Assembly: GCF_015352985.1 (NCBI RefSeq) | Contig: NZ_JACYXF010000051.1 | Span: forward strand, 1 to 47,177 | Reading direction: 5' to 3' | Length of the DNA: 47,177 bases | DNA from: Noviherbaspirillum malthae | GTDB taxonomy: Bacteria; Pseudomonadota; Gammaproteobacteria; Burkholderiales; Burkholderiaceae_D | Shown here: one piece after another, positions 34,594 through 42,006 of the stretch | Layout: every line of letters begins with the position of its first letter | Position numbering within the stretch: position 1 is the stretch's first letter | Position numbers and translations under genes: made by a program | The notes under the pieces: generated by a model | Seen by the model: the letters and a program-made list of their open reading frames with translations, nothing else | Told to the model about the DNA's origin: nothing | Databases searched by the model: none

Positions 34594-34625
34594 TTACAAA
34601 GGGATGCACAGGCATCCCTTTGTAA
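34594..34625 (-). terminator. Terminator-like hairpin ending the seven-gene copper operon
   Basis: A perfect 14-bp stem (TTACAAAGGGATGC and its complement) with a 4-nt loop, 10 nt after the stop of the CusF-like gene at 34636. There is no clear U-run on the - strand. The outer arm reads CATTACAAAG/TTTGTAA, similar to half of the CopR-type box. Confidence 0.6.
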
Positions 34626-34635
34626 GGAAGCGGAC

Positions 34636-34983
34636 TTACTGTTTGACTTCGATTTGTGTCACTGTGAATTGACCGCCTACTTTCTCGGCTACAAAGCTCA
34701 CCTTGTCGCCTTGCTTGACCTTGTCGAGCATGGCTGGATCTTTTACCTGGAACACCATGGTCATCGCAGGCATATCGAGGTTCTTCAGCTCACCATGCTT
34801 GATGGTGATCTTCTTCGCATCTTTGTCGACCTTCCTGATTTCGCCTTCCGACATCGCATCGGCGGAAGCAGAGGAGGTTGCCGACGGAGATGCCGATGCA
34901 GCTGAATCGGATGCCGCATAGACGCCGAACGGCGCGGCGGACAGGAGGGCGGTGATAATAGCCAGGTTCACGATTTTCTTCAT
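34636..34983 (-). CDS. CusF-like periplasmic copper-binding protein
   Basis: 115 aa from ATG 34983 (AGGA at 7 nt). Signal peptide ending VYAAS, an Ala/Ser-rich linker, and an OB-fold CusF domain (about 47-115): IRKVDKDAKKITIKHGELKN, DMPAMTMVFQV, GDKVSFVAEKV. The His and two Met ligands of CusF are present, but the Trp that caps Cu(I) in E. coli CusF is replaced by Met (DMPAMTM). This is the last gene of the operon, followed by a hairpin. Probably a Cu(I) carrier to the outer-membrane factor or to the oxidase of the same unit. Confidence 0.88.
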   Translation of the reverse strand: MKKIVNLAIITALLSAAPFGVYAASDSAASASPSATSSASADAMSEGEIRKVDKDAKKITIKHGELKNLDMPAMTMVFQVKDPAMLDKVKQGDKVSFVAEKVGGQFTVTQIEVKQ

Positions 34984-35005
34984 GGTACGTTCCTTTCGGA
35001 GTTCA

Positions 35006-35449
35006 CTAGTTGTAATGCTTGTAGACCGTGTAGCGTCCATTGCCTTGTACCAGCAAGACGTCGTACGGGTCCTTGCGCGGGCCTTCCATGCCCGGCGAGC
35101 CCAATGGCATGGCAGGTACAGCCAGGCCCTTGGCGTTAGGCTTTTCTGCGAGCAGTCGCTTGATGTCAGAGGCCGGCACGTGCCCTTCCAGCGCATAGCC
35201 ATTCACTAGTCCGGTATGGCATGATCCCAGGTCCTGAGGGATGCCTAACTTTTCCCGGTAGTCGGACGGGTTCGCAACGTTCTGCGCCTTGACGGTAAAG
35301 CCGTTGGCTTGCAAGTGTTTCACCCATTCGGCGCAGCAGCCACAGCTTTCACTCTTGTAGACTTCCACCACGGGCGTGGCGGCCGACACGCCAAGATGCG
35401 CAGTGAGCAAGCTCACCATCGCTGCTTTCAAGAGCAAGTGCCTTCTCAT
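35006..35449 (-). CDS. DUF411 metal-binding protein
   Basis: 147 aa, start after AAAGGA. Signal peptide (to GVSAATP), then the DUF411 core: VEVYKSESCGCCAEWVKHL with CGCC, LGSCHTGLVNGYALEGHVPA, and LAVPAMPLGSPGMEG. The family is widespread in copper and silver loci and is thought to bind metal through Cys/His/Met; function is otherwise unknown. It sits 5 nt after the cupredoxin gene and 22 nt before the CusF-like gene, so it is firmly within the operon. Confidence 0.88.
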   Translation of the reverse strand: MRRHLLLKAAMVSLLTAHLGVSAATPVVEVYKSESCGCCAEWVKHLQANGFTVKAQNVANPSDYREKLGIPQDLGSCHTGLVNGYALEGHVPASDIKRLLAEKPNAKGLAVPAMPLGSPGMEGPRKDPYDVLLVQGNGRYTVYKHYN

Positions 35450-35454
35450 CGTCT

Positions 35455-35973
35455 TTATCCTTTCTTCACTGTGATTTTCCCGATCATGCCGGCTTCAAAA
35501 TGGCCAGGAATCAGGCAGGCATAGAAGAATTCGCCTGCCTTCGTGAACTGCCACACCATTTCTTCTTTCTTGCTCGGGCCGACATGCGACATATACGGCT
35601 CATCATGCTCCATGCCAGGGTTCTTTTTCATCAACTCCCCGTGCTTTTTGAGTTCATCCATGGTGCCGAGCACCATTTCGTGCATGATCTTTCCCTTGTT
35701 TGCGACCAGAAACTTGATCGTCTCGCCTTCCTTGACCGTGATATCGCCTGGAGTAAAGCGCATCGTGTCACTCATGTCGATGGTGATGGTTCGGGAGACC
35801 TTTTTCGGGTCGCCCTGCTTGCCGAACGGATGCTCATCTGTGGAGATGGGCGCATTCGCAGTCGGCTTCTTATGGGTTTCGTCACCATGGGCATACGCCA
35901 CGGAGGCCCCCATCGCAAGACCGATCGACAACAGCGCAGCCGACACGGCTTTGATTGTGAGTTGCTTGTTCAT
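35455..35973 (-). CDS. Cupredoxin (CopI-like) periplasmic protein
   Basis: 172 aa: signal peptide (ending VAYAHG), a His-rich start of the mature part (HGDETHKK), and one plastocyanin/azurin-type domain. Copper ligands are His (KIMHEMVLG) and CLIPGHFEAGM (Cys, His, Met). An inserted Met/His loop (KHGELMKKNPGMEHDEPYM) matches that of the lipoprotein at 17.7 kb, but this protein lacks a lipobox. CopI-type cupredoxins are known to support copper tolerance in related proteobacteria. It lies 35 nt after the oxidase gene, with which it may exchange electrons or copper. Confidence 0.87.
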   Translation of the reverse strand: MNKQLTIKAVSAALLSIGLAMGASVAYAHGDETHKKPTANAPISTDEHPFGKQGDPKKVSRTITIDMSDTMRFTPGDITVKEGETIKFLVANKGKIMHEMVLGTMDELKKHGELMKKNPGMEHDEPYMSHVGPSKKEEMVWQFTKAGEFFYACLIPGHFEAGMIGKITVKKG

Positions 35974-36008
35974 ATAGTTTTCCCTTAGATTAGATAATGC
36001 TGGTTAGG

Positions 36009-37406
36009 TTAGTGATGACCGCCGTGGCCGGATGGCTTGCGTACGGTCATTTCAATGTTGGTACCCTTGTTCGCAGAGGGCATCGATTGCCCGCCTGCAG
36101 AGCCGCTGCGGGTAGGGGCCGGCGCTTCGCCCTTCCATTCGTACGCAACGGTGCCCGCCGGGTGCTTGTACCAGCCCGGATCCTTGTAGTCGCCCGGTTT
36201 CTGCTCCTTGCGAACTTTAAGCACCGTGAACATGCCGCCCATTTCGACGCCCCCAAAAGGCCCTTGGCCACTCATCATCGGGAGCGTGTTGTCCGGGATC
36301 GGCATTTGCATCTCACCCATGTCAGCCATGCCACGTTCACCCATGACCATGTAGTCAGGGACCAGCTTATTGATCTTCTGGGCGACACCGCGGTGGTCGG
36401 CACCGATCATCGTCGGCACCTCATGTCCCATCGCGTTCATCGTGTGGTGGGACTTATGGCAGTGGAACGCCCAGTCACCCAGGTCGGTCGCATCGAACTC
36501 GATGGCCCGCATCTGGCCAACGCCAACGTCGGTCGTCACCTCCGGCCAACGTGATTCCGGACGAGTCCATCCCCCGTCAGTGCCGGTGACCACAAACTCG
36601 TGACCATGCAAGTGGATCGGGTGGTTCGTCATGGTCAAATTGCCCATGCGAATACGGACGCGATCACCCTGACGTACGTTCATCGTATCAATGCCCGGGA
36701 AGACGCGGCTATTGAAGGTGAACAGATTGAAGTCAGTCATGGTGCTGGTGCGCGGGGTGAAGCTGCCCGGCTCGATGTCGTAGTTACTCAGCAAGAAGAC
36801 GAAGTCGCGGTCGACCTTCATGAAATTCTGGTTCTTCGGGTGAGTAACCCAAAAGCCCATCATGCCCATGGCCATCTGAACCATTTCGTCGGCATGCGGG
36901 TGGTACATGAAGGTGCCAGGCCGCTTCGCCTCGAATTCATAGACGAAGGTTTTGCCAGAAGGAATGCCAGGTTGGGTCAGCCCGGTCACGCCATCCATCC
37001 CGTTGGGCAGGCGCTGGCCATGCCAGTGGATGCTGGTGTGTTCCGGCAGCTTGTTGGTGACGAAGATGCGCACACGGTCGCCTTCGACGACTTCGATCGT
37101 CGGGCCCGGCGACTGGCCGTTATACCCCCAGAGGTTCGCCTTCATGCCGGGCGCCAGTTCGCGCACGACAGGCTCGGCCACCAGGTGGAACTCCTTGACG
37201 CCGTTGTTCATGCGCCAGGGCAGCGACCATCCGTTCAGGGTCACGACAGGGTTATAGGGACGGCCATTGGGCGGCATCAGCGGTGCCTGCGTGGCGGTGC
37301 CTTCCATGATCGGCGCTTCCGGCAGTGACGCCGCGCCAACGCGACTGACTACGCCCGCGCCAACCAACGCGGTGGCGCCCTTAAAAAAATCTCTACGCGA
37401 TACCAT
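36009..37406 (-). CDS. Tat-exported multicopper oxidase, operon with TolC-like protein
   Basis: 465 aa from ATG 37406 (AAGGAAG upstream); a longer frame would overlap the preceding gene. The Tat motif SRRDFFKG is at the N-terminus. Copper motifs: SIHWHGQRLPNGMDG, TFMYHPHADEMVQMAMGMMG, HPIHLHGHEFVV and AFHCHKSHHTMNAM. The second motif reads YHPHADE, not the YHSH of CopA. It is shorter than CopA and carries no Met-rich insert; the Met clusters are instead near HADEMVQMAMGMMG and in the C-terminal half (MADMGEMQMP). Its substrate is inferred to be Cu(I). It sits between the TolC-like and cupredoxin genes. Confidence 0.93.
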   Translation of the reverse strand: MVSRRDFFKGATALVGAGVVSRVGAASLPEAPIMEGTATQAPLMPPNGRPYNPVVTLNGWSLPWRMNNGVKEFHLVAEPVVRELAPGMKANLWGYNGQSPGPTIEVVEGDRVRIFVTNKLPEHTSIHWHGQRLPNGMDGVTGLTQPGIPSGKTFVYEFEAKRPGTFMYHPHADEMVQMAMGMMGFWVTHPKNQNFMKVDRDFVFLLSNYDIEPGSFTPRTSTMTDFNLFTFNSRVFPGIDTMNVRQGDRVRIRMGNLTMTNHPIHLHGHEFVVTGTDGGWTRPESRWPEVTTDVGVGQMRAIEFDATDLGDWAFHCHKSHHTMNAMGHEVPTMIGADHRGVAQKINKLVPDYMVMGERGMADMGEMQMPIPDNTLPMMSGQGPFGGVEMGGMFTVLKVRKEQKPGDYKDPGWYKHPAGTVAYEWKGEAPAPTRSGSAGGQSMPSANKGTNIEMTVRKPSGHGGHH

Positions 37407-37419
37407 GATTCTTCCTTGT

Positions 37420-38838
37420 TCAATGTTCAGCTGCGCCGGCCTCGGCAGGGGCGGCCGTGCGAATTTGTACGCTGCTTCCGCCAGTGCCATTCATGGCGGC
37501 CTGCAAGTCTGTTTCCGCGATCCAGAAATCGCGCTGCGCTTCAATGGCGGCATTGACGCTGCTTACTTGGTCACGTGCGTCGGTCAGTAGCTCGAAGACG
37601 CTCGCCAGCATGCCGTTGTAGCGGAGCAGTACCTCCTCCGAAATTTTCTTGCGAAGAGGCACAACTTCGCTCTGGTAATGCTTCGCCAGATCATAAGTGG
37701 TGCGATAGGCGGAGTATGCTTCCCGTACCTGGGAGCGGGCGCGGATCGCCAGATCTGCAGTGCGGTTAACCGATTGCATGTACATGGCTTCTGCACGCGC
37801 CGTGCGCGCACCGCTCCAGTCAAAGATGGGGAGCTCCAGTTCGATTTCATAACCATTGGATCGAGGTTCGCCGGTCTCACTGGTGTTTGCGTATCCCGCA
37901 TCCAGCACGTTGATGAAACGAGTTGCCTTTGTCAGGCCCAATGCGCGCGCGGTCGCGTGGGCATCGCGTTTGGCTATTTGTATGTCAAGGCGCTGGTCCA
38001 TCGCGATCTGCTCGACGTTGGCCATCTCGTTCGGTGCCTTGGGCAAGTCCGGCAGCCGGTCAGGCAATTTGAATGACGCATTGGCGCCCCACAGGCCCAT
38101 CAACCGTGTCAATTGCTCGCGAGCCGCTGTCGCGTTGTGACGAGCCCGTGCGACTTGTGCCGTTGCGTCCGCATAGAACACTTGCTCGCGTGCCTGATCG
38201 AGTTTGCTCACGTTGCCCACCCGTGCCAGACGCTGGGACAGTTCGGCGCCGGCATCGGCTGCGCTCTGAACCTGCTCCATATATGTGGCCGTCTGCTGCG
38301 CAGCCACTGCGTTGAAGTAGGCGCGGCGCGTGTCGGCAGCCAGCTGTACGGCTTGCGATGCGGTCTGCAACTGGGCTTGTTCAAAGCGGCGCTTCTCGAT
38401 GCCGCTACGGATCGGCATCGTCAGCAATCCCAGCAGGTCGAACATCACGCTGCGCTCAATTTCGACATCTTCGCCAGCACGCATGCGGCCAAAGGAGAAG
38501 CTCGGATTGCGCATGCGGCCGGCCTGGACCAGATCCGCTTCCGCCACGCCGAGCTCGGCAAACGATGCCTTGAGTCCCTTGTTATTGAGTAATGCGATCT
38601 GCACCGCGGTATCCGGGGTCAATGGCTTTTGCAGCAACTGGCCAACGGTGTCCGGGGTTGCGTTGGCATCGGTTGTCGGTTTGGAAAACTGAACCGCTTG
38701 ACCGGTACGCTCCTTGGTCATGGTCGAAACGGAATCCAGTCCTCCATCGCCGGAAAATGTAGCGCAGCCCGTAAGGAAGACGGTCAGTACGGCCACCGCC
38801 AGCGTTGAACGGCGAGGAAATTGATATTGCATGTTCAT
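37420..38838 (-). CDS. TolC-family outer-membrane lipoprotein
   Basis: 472 aa with lipobox LTGC (Cys25), a typical OMF feature. Two repeats of the TolC fold are present: AVQIALLNNKGLKASFAELG (about 80-100) starts the first, and RLDIQIAKRDAHATARALGL the second; ISEEVLLRYNGMLASVFELL is the conserved C-terminal segment. The start at ATG 38838 has GGGG at 5 nt. No RND permease or adaptor is next to it. The following gene is a multicopper oxidase, 13 nt away. It could serve a pump encoded elsewhere, or be an exit for oxidised copper. Confidence 0.92.
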   Translation of the reverse strand: MNMQYQFPRRSTLAVAVLTVFLTGCATFSGDGGLDSVSTMTKERTGQAVQFSKPTTDANATPDTVGQLLQKPLTPDTAVQIALLNNKGLKASFAELGVAEADLVQAGRMRNPSFSFGRMRAGEDVEIERSVMFDLLGLLTMPIRSGIEKRRFEQAQLQTASQAVQLAADTRRAYFNAVAAQQTATYMEQVQSAADAGAELSQRLARVGNVSKLDQAREQVFYADATAQVARARHNATAAREQLTRLMGLWGANASFKLPDRLPDLPKAPNEMANVEQIAMDQRLDIQIAKRDAHATARALGLTKATRFINVLDAGYANTSETGEPRSNGYEIELELPIFDWSGARTARAEAMYMQSVNRTADLAIRARSQVREAYSAYRTTYDLAKHYQSEVVPLRKKISEEVLLRYNGMLASVFELLTDARDQVSSVNAAIEAQRDFWIAETDLQAAMNGTGGSSVQIRTAAPAEAGAAEH

Positions 38839-38849
38839 GGATTCCCCCT

Positions 38850-39179
38850 TTAGTGGTGCTTGCTATGGTCCACCGCACCGCCTTGCTGGGGGGCGGGGGT
38901 ATTGGCATTAGCTGGTGCGACTGGTGTGCTGCCGGCATCCTTCATGTGCCCGGCATGGCCACCGATCTTGCCCATTTCGTCGTTGGCCGAACGCCAGAGC
39001 TTGTCGGGAGTCGTGCCTTCGTCATTTGATGCACGGAAATTCTTAAAGGCGGACTCATAGCTGACCGCAGCAGTCGGTGCGTTGGCGTCGAGCGGGTTCG
39101 GTTGGGTTTGTTGTTGTGCAGACGCGGCAAGGGGTACGCATACCCATGCGGCGACGGCAAGCCATTGCTTGGATGACAT
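38850..39179 (-). CDS. Small secreted His/Met-containing protein
   Basis: 109 aa from ATG 39179 (GAGGA at 6 nt). Signal peptide ending AASAQQQ, a conserved-looking central helix (SYESAFKNFRASNDEGTTPD, then WRSANDEMGKIGGHAGHMKD), an Ala/Pro/Asn linker and the C-terminus VDHSKHH. It is second in the operon, 11 nt before the TolC-like gene. The GGHAGHM motif and terminal His cluster suggest metal binding. I do not recognise a named family. Confidence 0.75.
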   Translation of the reverse strand: MSSKQWLAVAAWVCVPLAASAQQQTQPNPLDANAPTAAVSYESAFKNFRASNDEGTTPDKLWRSANDEMGKIGGHAGHMKDAGSTPVAPANANTPAPQQGGAVDHSKHH

Positions 39180-39282
39180 TATTTTCCTCAAAATCGGCAG
39201 AACAGACGTGCGAAGACACGCGAACTTACTTGGGTACTAACCGAACAAGCAGTAAATGCTTGTAGTCGGCGCCCGGTCGTGA

Positions 39283-39726
39283 TTAAACGGAGAGGAGCCT
39301 TGGGGGGCGTTCCAACCCGGCCGGGATGAAGCCGGTGAAGGAAACGACAGGGGGAAGGACGACAGTGTGGATGGTACTGAAGACAGGCGTCAGCGAGACG
39401 GAGGCCGGAGGTGCAGTCGCACCATAGCAGCATGCCGCACAGGCGCTGCAATACGATGTTTTGTGGAAGGGCTGGATGTCAGATACCTGGTCACCCCCAC
39501 TATCCACCTTGTAGACGTCTGGCAGGGCCATGCTTGTGCCATGGTCGCCATGCTCATGAGCGCCTTGACCATCAATATGATGATGCTCAGTTGCTCCTGA
39601 CATGATTGCCGGTGAAATAGCGTGATGATTGGGCCCGCAAGACGCTTTGATGACAGACGCCACGCCTTGAATCGGCATAGCGGCAATCAGCAGCCAAAGC
39701 AAAAATGTCTTGAAGACCCGGTTCAT
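39283..39726 (-). CDS. CzcI-like small secreted protein (paralogue of 20863-21288)
   Basis: 147 aa: signal peptide (MNRVFKTFLLWLLIAAMPIQGVAS), a SCGPNHHA motif, a His-rich stretch (EHHHIDGQGAHEHGDHG), a Cys cluster (CSACAACC) and the ending FIPAGLERPPRLLSV. The overall plan matches the gene at 20.9 kb, which lacks the central His cluster. It is the first gene after the CueR-type promoter at 39779-39809 and leads the seven-gene unit. Likely a periplasmic metal-binding or sensing peptide; function not established. Confidence 0.75.
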   Translation of the reverse strand: MNRVFKTFLLWLLIAAMPIQGVASVIKASCGPNHHAISPAIMSGATEHHHIDGQGAHEHGDHGTSMALPDVYKVDSGGDQVSDIQPFHKTSYCSACAACCYGATAPPASVSLTPVFSTIHTVVLPPVVSFTGFIPAGLERPPRLLSV

Positions 39727-39778
39727 TTGTTCAGTTTAGCACAAGGGTACGTGATTTAAAGCAACTTTTACCACAGTC

Positions 39779-39809
39779 AGTGTAGACCTTCCAACGGTGG
39801 CAAGGTCAA
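39779..39809 (-). promoter_or_regulatory. CueR-type promoter of the oxidase/TolC operon
   Basis: Read leftward: -35 TTGACC (39809-39804), 19-bp spacer with ACCTTGC and GGAAGGT arms, and -10 TACACT (39784-39779). The left arm has the same one-base mismatch as the ATPase promoter. The first gene starts 53 nt downstream of the -10. Confidence 0.85.
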
Positions 39810-40065
39810 GCGATCTTAATGCGGGATGACACTTTTCGCTTGTGACGAATAATGTGTTCGAAAGCATTTTCCTGTATTGGTTCTACGAAAAAGAGGAGCG
39901 TGCGGGCCCGGCGTATAAACGTGCACTGGAAAGATGCTCTCGATGGCGGATCTGCCTGTAAAACACTAATCACCTGATTCACAGGAAATCGTAGCCACGA
40001 AAAATTAGCACTTTCAACATATAGATATTGCGTCATACCGGCGAAATTTCAAGCGCTCGGAACCG

Positions 40066-40092
40066 GAAAGAAGGGCAGTGCGCCCTTCTTTC
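40066..40092 (-). terminator. Terminator hairpin of DUF4148-like paralogue 2
   Basis: GAAAGAAGGGC and GCCCTTCTTTC form an 11-bp stem with a 5-nt loop, 11 nt after the stop at 40104. On the - strand it is followed by GGTT and then mixed sequence, so the U-run is weak. Confidence 0.65.
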
Positions 40093-40103
40093 GCGGTCAG
40101 CTG

Positions 40104-40433
40104 TTAGCTACCGTAATACATGGAATTGAAATTTGAATTCCCGTAGCGGTTGGCTTGCACCGCTTCCGCTTGCACCTGGACACGAGTCTTGCCGGCGACG
40201 AAAGTGGGTTCCGGCGGATACGAGGAGTCGTTACCAACATACAGCGATCCATCCTTGCGTGCCTGTTCCAGTTCGGCACGCACCTCGGCACGCGACTTGG
40301 TCGACTGTGTATGATCCTGCCAGTTTGTGCCGATGTCACCCAGCCATTTGTCATCTGCCAAGGCACTGGTGCTCATTCCAGTGATTAACACCAGGCCGGC
40401 TACAGCCGACATCATCAATTGCTTCGTTTTCAT
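40104..40433 (-). CDS. DUF4148-like secreted small protein, paralogue 2
   Basis: 109 aa: signal peptide ending ALA, the mature start DDKWLGDIGTNWQDH, the helix STKSRAEVRAELEQARKDG, a Tyr/Pro linker (SSYPPEPTF), a second helix (KTRVQVQAEAVQANR) and the tail YGNSNFNSMYYGS. It closely matches paralogues 1 and 3 across the length, including the DDKW-GTNW block that is not part of ordinary DUF4148 proteins as I know them. The perfect operator box 3 lies 96 bp upstream and a hairpin follows the stop. This makes a one-gene transcription unit, probably controlled by the two-component system. Confidence 0.82.
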   Translation of the reverse strand: MKTKQLMMSAVAGLVLITGMSTSALADDKWLGDIGTNWQDHTQSTKSRAEVRAELEQARKDGSLYVGNDSSYPPEPTFVAGKTRVQVQAEAVQANRYGNSNFNSMYYGS

Positions 40434-40784
40434 ATTGCACTCCTACGCTGGTGGTTGGTGGACTGACATGTCATCTCAATCCATGCATCCAGTTTAAGAG
40501 CCGCGGGGAAACAGTTACGTGACGCCTACATTACAACTATGTAATGTAGCAGCGAGGGGCGTGTGGGGGGCATTGAGCAAGGTGTCAACACTGCAATCTT
40601 CAAAGGGGGACAGCTAGGCGAGCAGCGGCCCGGTGATCATGCGGTAATAACAGAACGCTAATCGGGCATTGTAGCTGGAGGGCATTTGACCCAGGCTGGC
40701 TCTTGATAACGGGGAACTATCCGAACGCAACCGATAGACGAATGCCATCCGCGTTGACGGGAATAGACCGGTAGGATCTGTGCT
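40434..40784. other. Intergenic region with operator box 3
   Basis: It holds the promoter side of DUF4148-like paralogue 2. Apart from the palindrome at 40526-40549, no gene or RNA is supported. Confidence 0.5.
40526..40549. promoter_or_regulatory. CopR/CusR-type operator (box 3), extended palindrome
   Basis: The core CATTACAACTATGTAATG (40529-40546) is flanked by CTA and TAG, so the arms are perfect over 10 bp. It is the most symmetric of the five copies and lies 96 bp upstream of the DUF4148-like gene (-). Confidence 0.78.
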
Positions 40785-41222
40785 TTATGTGATTCCTAGG
40801 GTAACGGCAGCCAAGGCGATATAACGCACGGTCTTCGCCATTGCGACAAGGCTCAGAAAAATGGAGAAGCGCTCGCGCATCAGACCTGCAACCAGTGTGA
40901 GCGGATCCCCGATGATCGGTAGCCAGCATAGCAGCAACGACCATCGGCCAACTTTCCCGTACCACCGCTGCGCACGCGTGAGTGCGTCATCATTGGCTGG
41001 AAACCATCTCCTGCCACGAAAATGTTCAAGATACCGTCCTAGCCACCAATTGATGCAAGACCCTATCGTGTTACCAATACTGGCGACCAGTATCAGCAAC
41101 CATGGTTGCTGCTTGCCCGCCAATAGCAGTGCAACCAGCACTGCTTCGGATTGCGCCGGCAGGATGGTGGCTGCCAATAAGGCAGCCGAAAACATGCCAC
41201 TATAGGCCGCCCAGTCATTCAT
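40785..41222 (-). CDS. YqaA-family membrane protein (DedA-related)
   Basis: 145 aa with four or so hydrophobic segments: FSAALLAATILPAQSEAVLV, then WLLILVASIGNTIGSCINWW and a C-terminal pair. The PAQSEAVLVALLL and IGNTIGSCINWWLGR motifs are typical of YqaA, a small relative of the DedA/SNARE-associated family of lipid or membrane-homeostasis proteins. No copper motif. It stands alone; its relation to the island is unclear. Confidence 0.85.
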   Translation of the reverse strand: MNDWAAYSGMFSAALLAATILPAQSEAVLVALLLAGKQQPWLLILVASIGNTIGSCINWWLGRYLEHFRGRRWFPANDDALTRAQRWYGKVGRWSLLLCWLPIIGDPLTLVAGLMRERFSIFLSLVAMAKTVRYIALAAVTLGIT

Positions 41223-41458
41223 GCGTTGGGACCATCAAGCTGCTCAACCTTTCACCATTGTCGTACATCGCTCATTGATAGAAGTAATTGCCGAAGGAGG
41301 GGGCGGCACGTCCACAGTACTATGTTCATCATGATAGATGGTACGATGACTGTAATCTGGCGATTATCGTTGGTTATTGCTCCAGTATAGTCTGTTATTC
41401 AAATGCACAGGCTGGGACGGCGCATGCCGTTCCTTCTTTTGCTCCAAGGAGTCAAGCC

Positions 41459-41812
41459 ATGCAAAAGTCGATATATAAGGCATTGTGGATCGTCGGCCTT
41501 GCGTCATTCACCCTGGTAGCACTCGCAGATCAAAAAGCCGGCGACCAAGGCGGCCGAACTATGAAAAAAGCGGCCAGTGCCTCTACCATGGCGGAGGGCG
41601 AAGTAGAAGACGTGGACCTGGCCACCCCAAGCATCACGCTCAGGCATGGACCTATCAAGAGCAAAACGATGGAAATGGAACCAATGACCATGCCGTTCGC
41701 GGTCAAGGATGCCGCATTGCTGGCGGGGGTGAAGGCGGGCGACAAAGTCAAGTTCATCGCCGAATACCTTGATGGCTTTCCGACGATAGTTACACTGCAA
41801 GTCCTGAGATAG
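41459..41812 (+). CDS. CusF-like periplasmic copper-binding protein, second copy
   Basis: 117 aa from ATG 41459 (AAGGAG at 7 nt). Signal peptide ending VALADQ, then a CusF-type OB domain (about 45-117): ASTMAEGEVEDVDLATPSIT, LRHGPIKSKTM, EMEPMTMPFAV and GDKVKFIAEYL. Ligand His and the MTM pair are present, and the Trp of E. coli CusF is again replaced by Met, with an extra Met just before it. It stands alone on the + strand, away from any efflux operon. Expected to be a periplasmic Cu(I) carrier. Confidence 0.85.
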   Translation: MQKSIYKALWIVGLASFTLVALADQKAGDQGGRTMKKAASASTMAEGEVEDVDLATPSITLRHGPIKSKTMEMEPMTMPFAVKDAALLAGVKAGDKVKFIAEYLDGFPTIVTLQVLR

Positions 41813-42006
41813 GTTGGGCCAGCATGCTTCTCGGGCCATTGACTGAAGGACTTTGCGCGCATCAACTGCATCATTGAGGCGCTCTGGGGATTGCAATGTA
41901 CCTTAACGGCGCAACGTTATCGACAAAGGCTGCCACTGCGGCGCAGTAGAATGGGCTGTTCTAATTGGCTAGACCAGAAAGATTCACTTAGGCGGGGCGA
42001 CGATCG

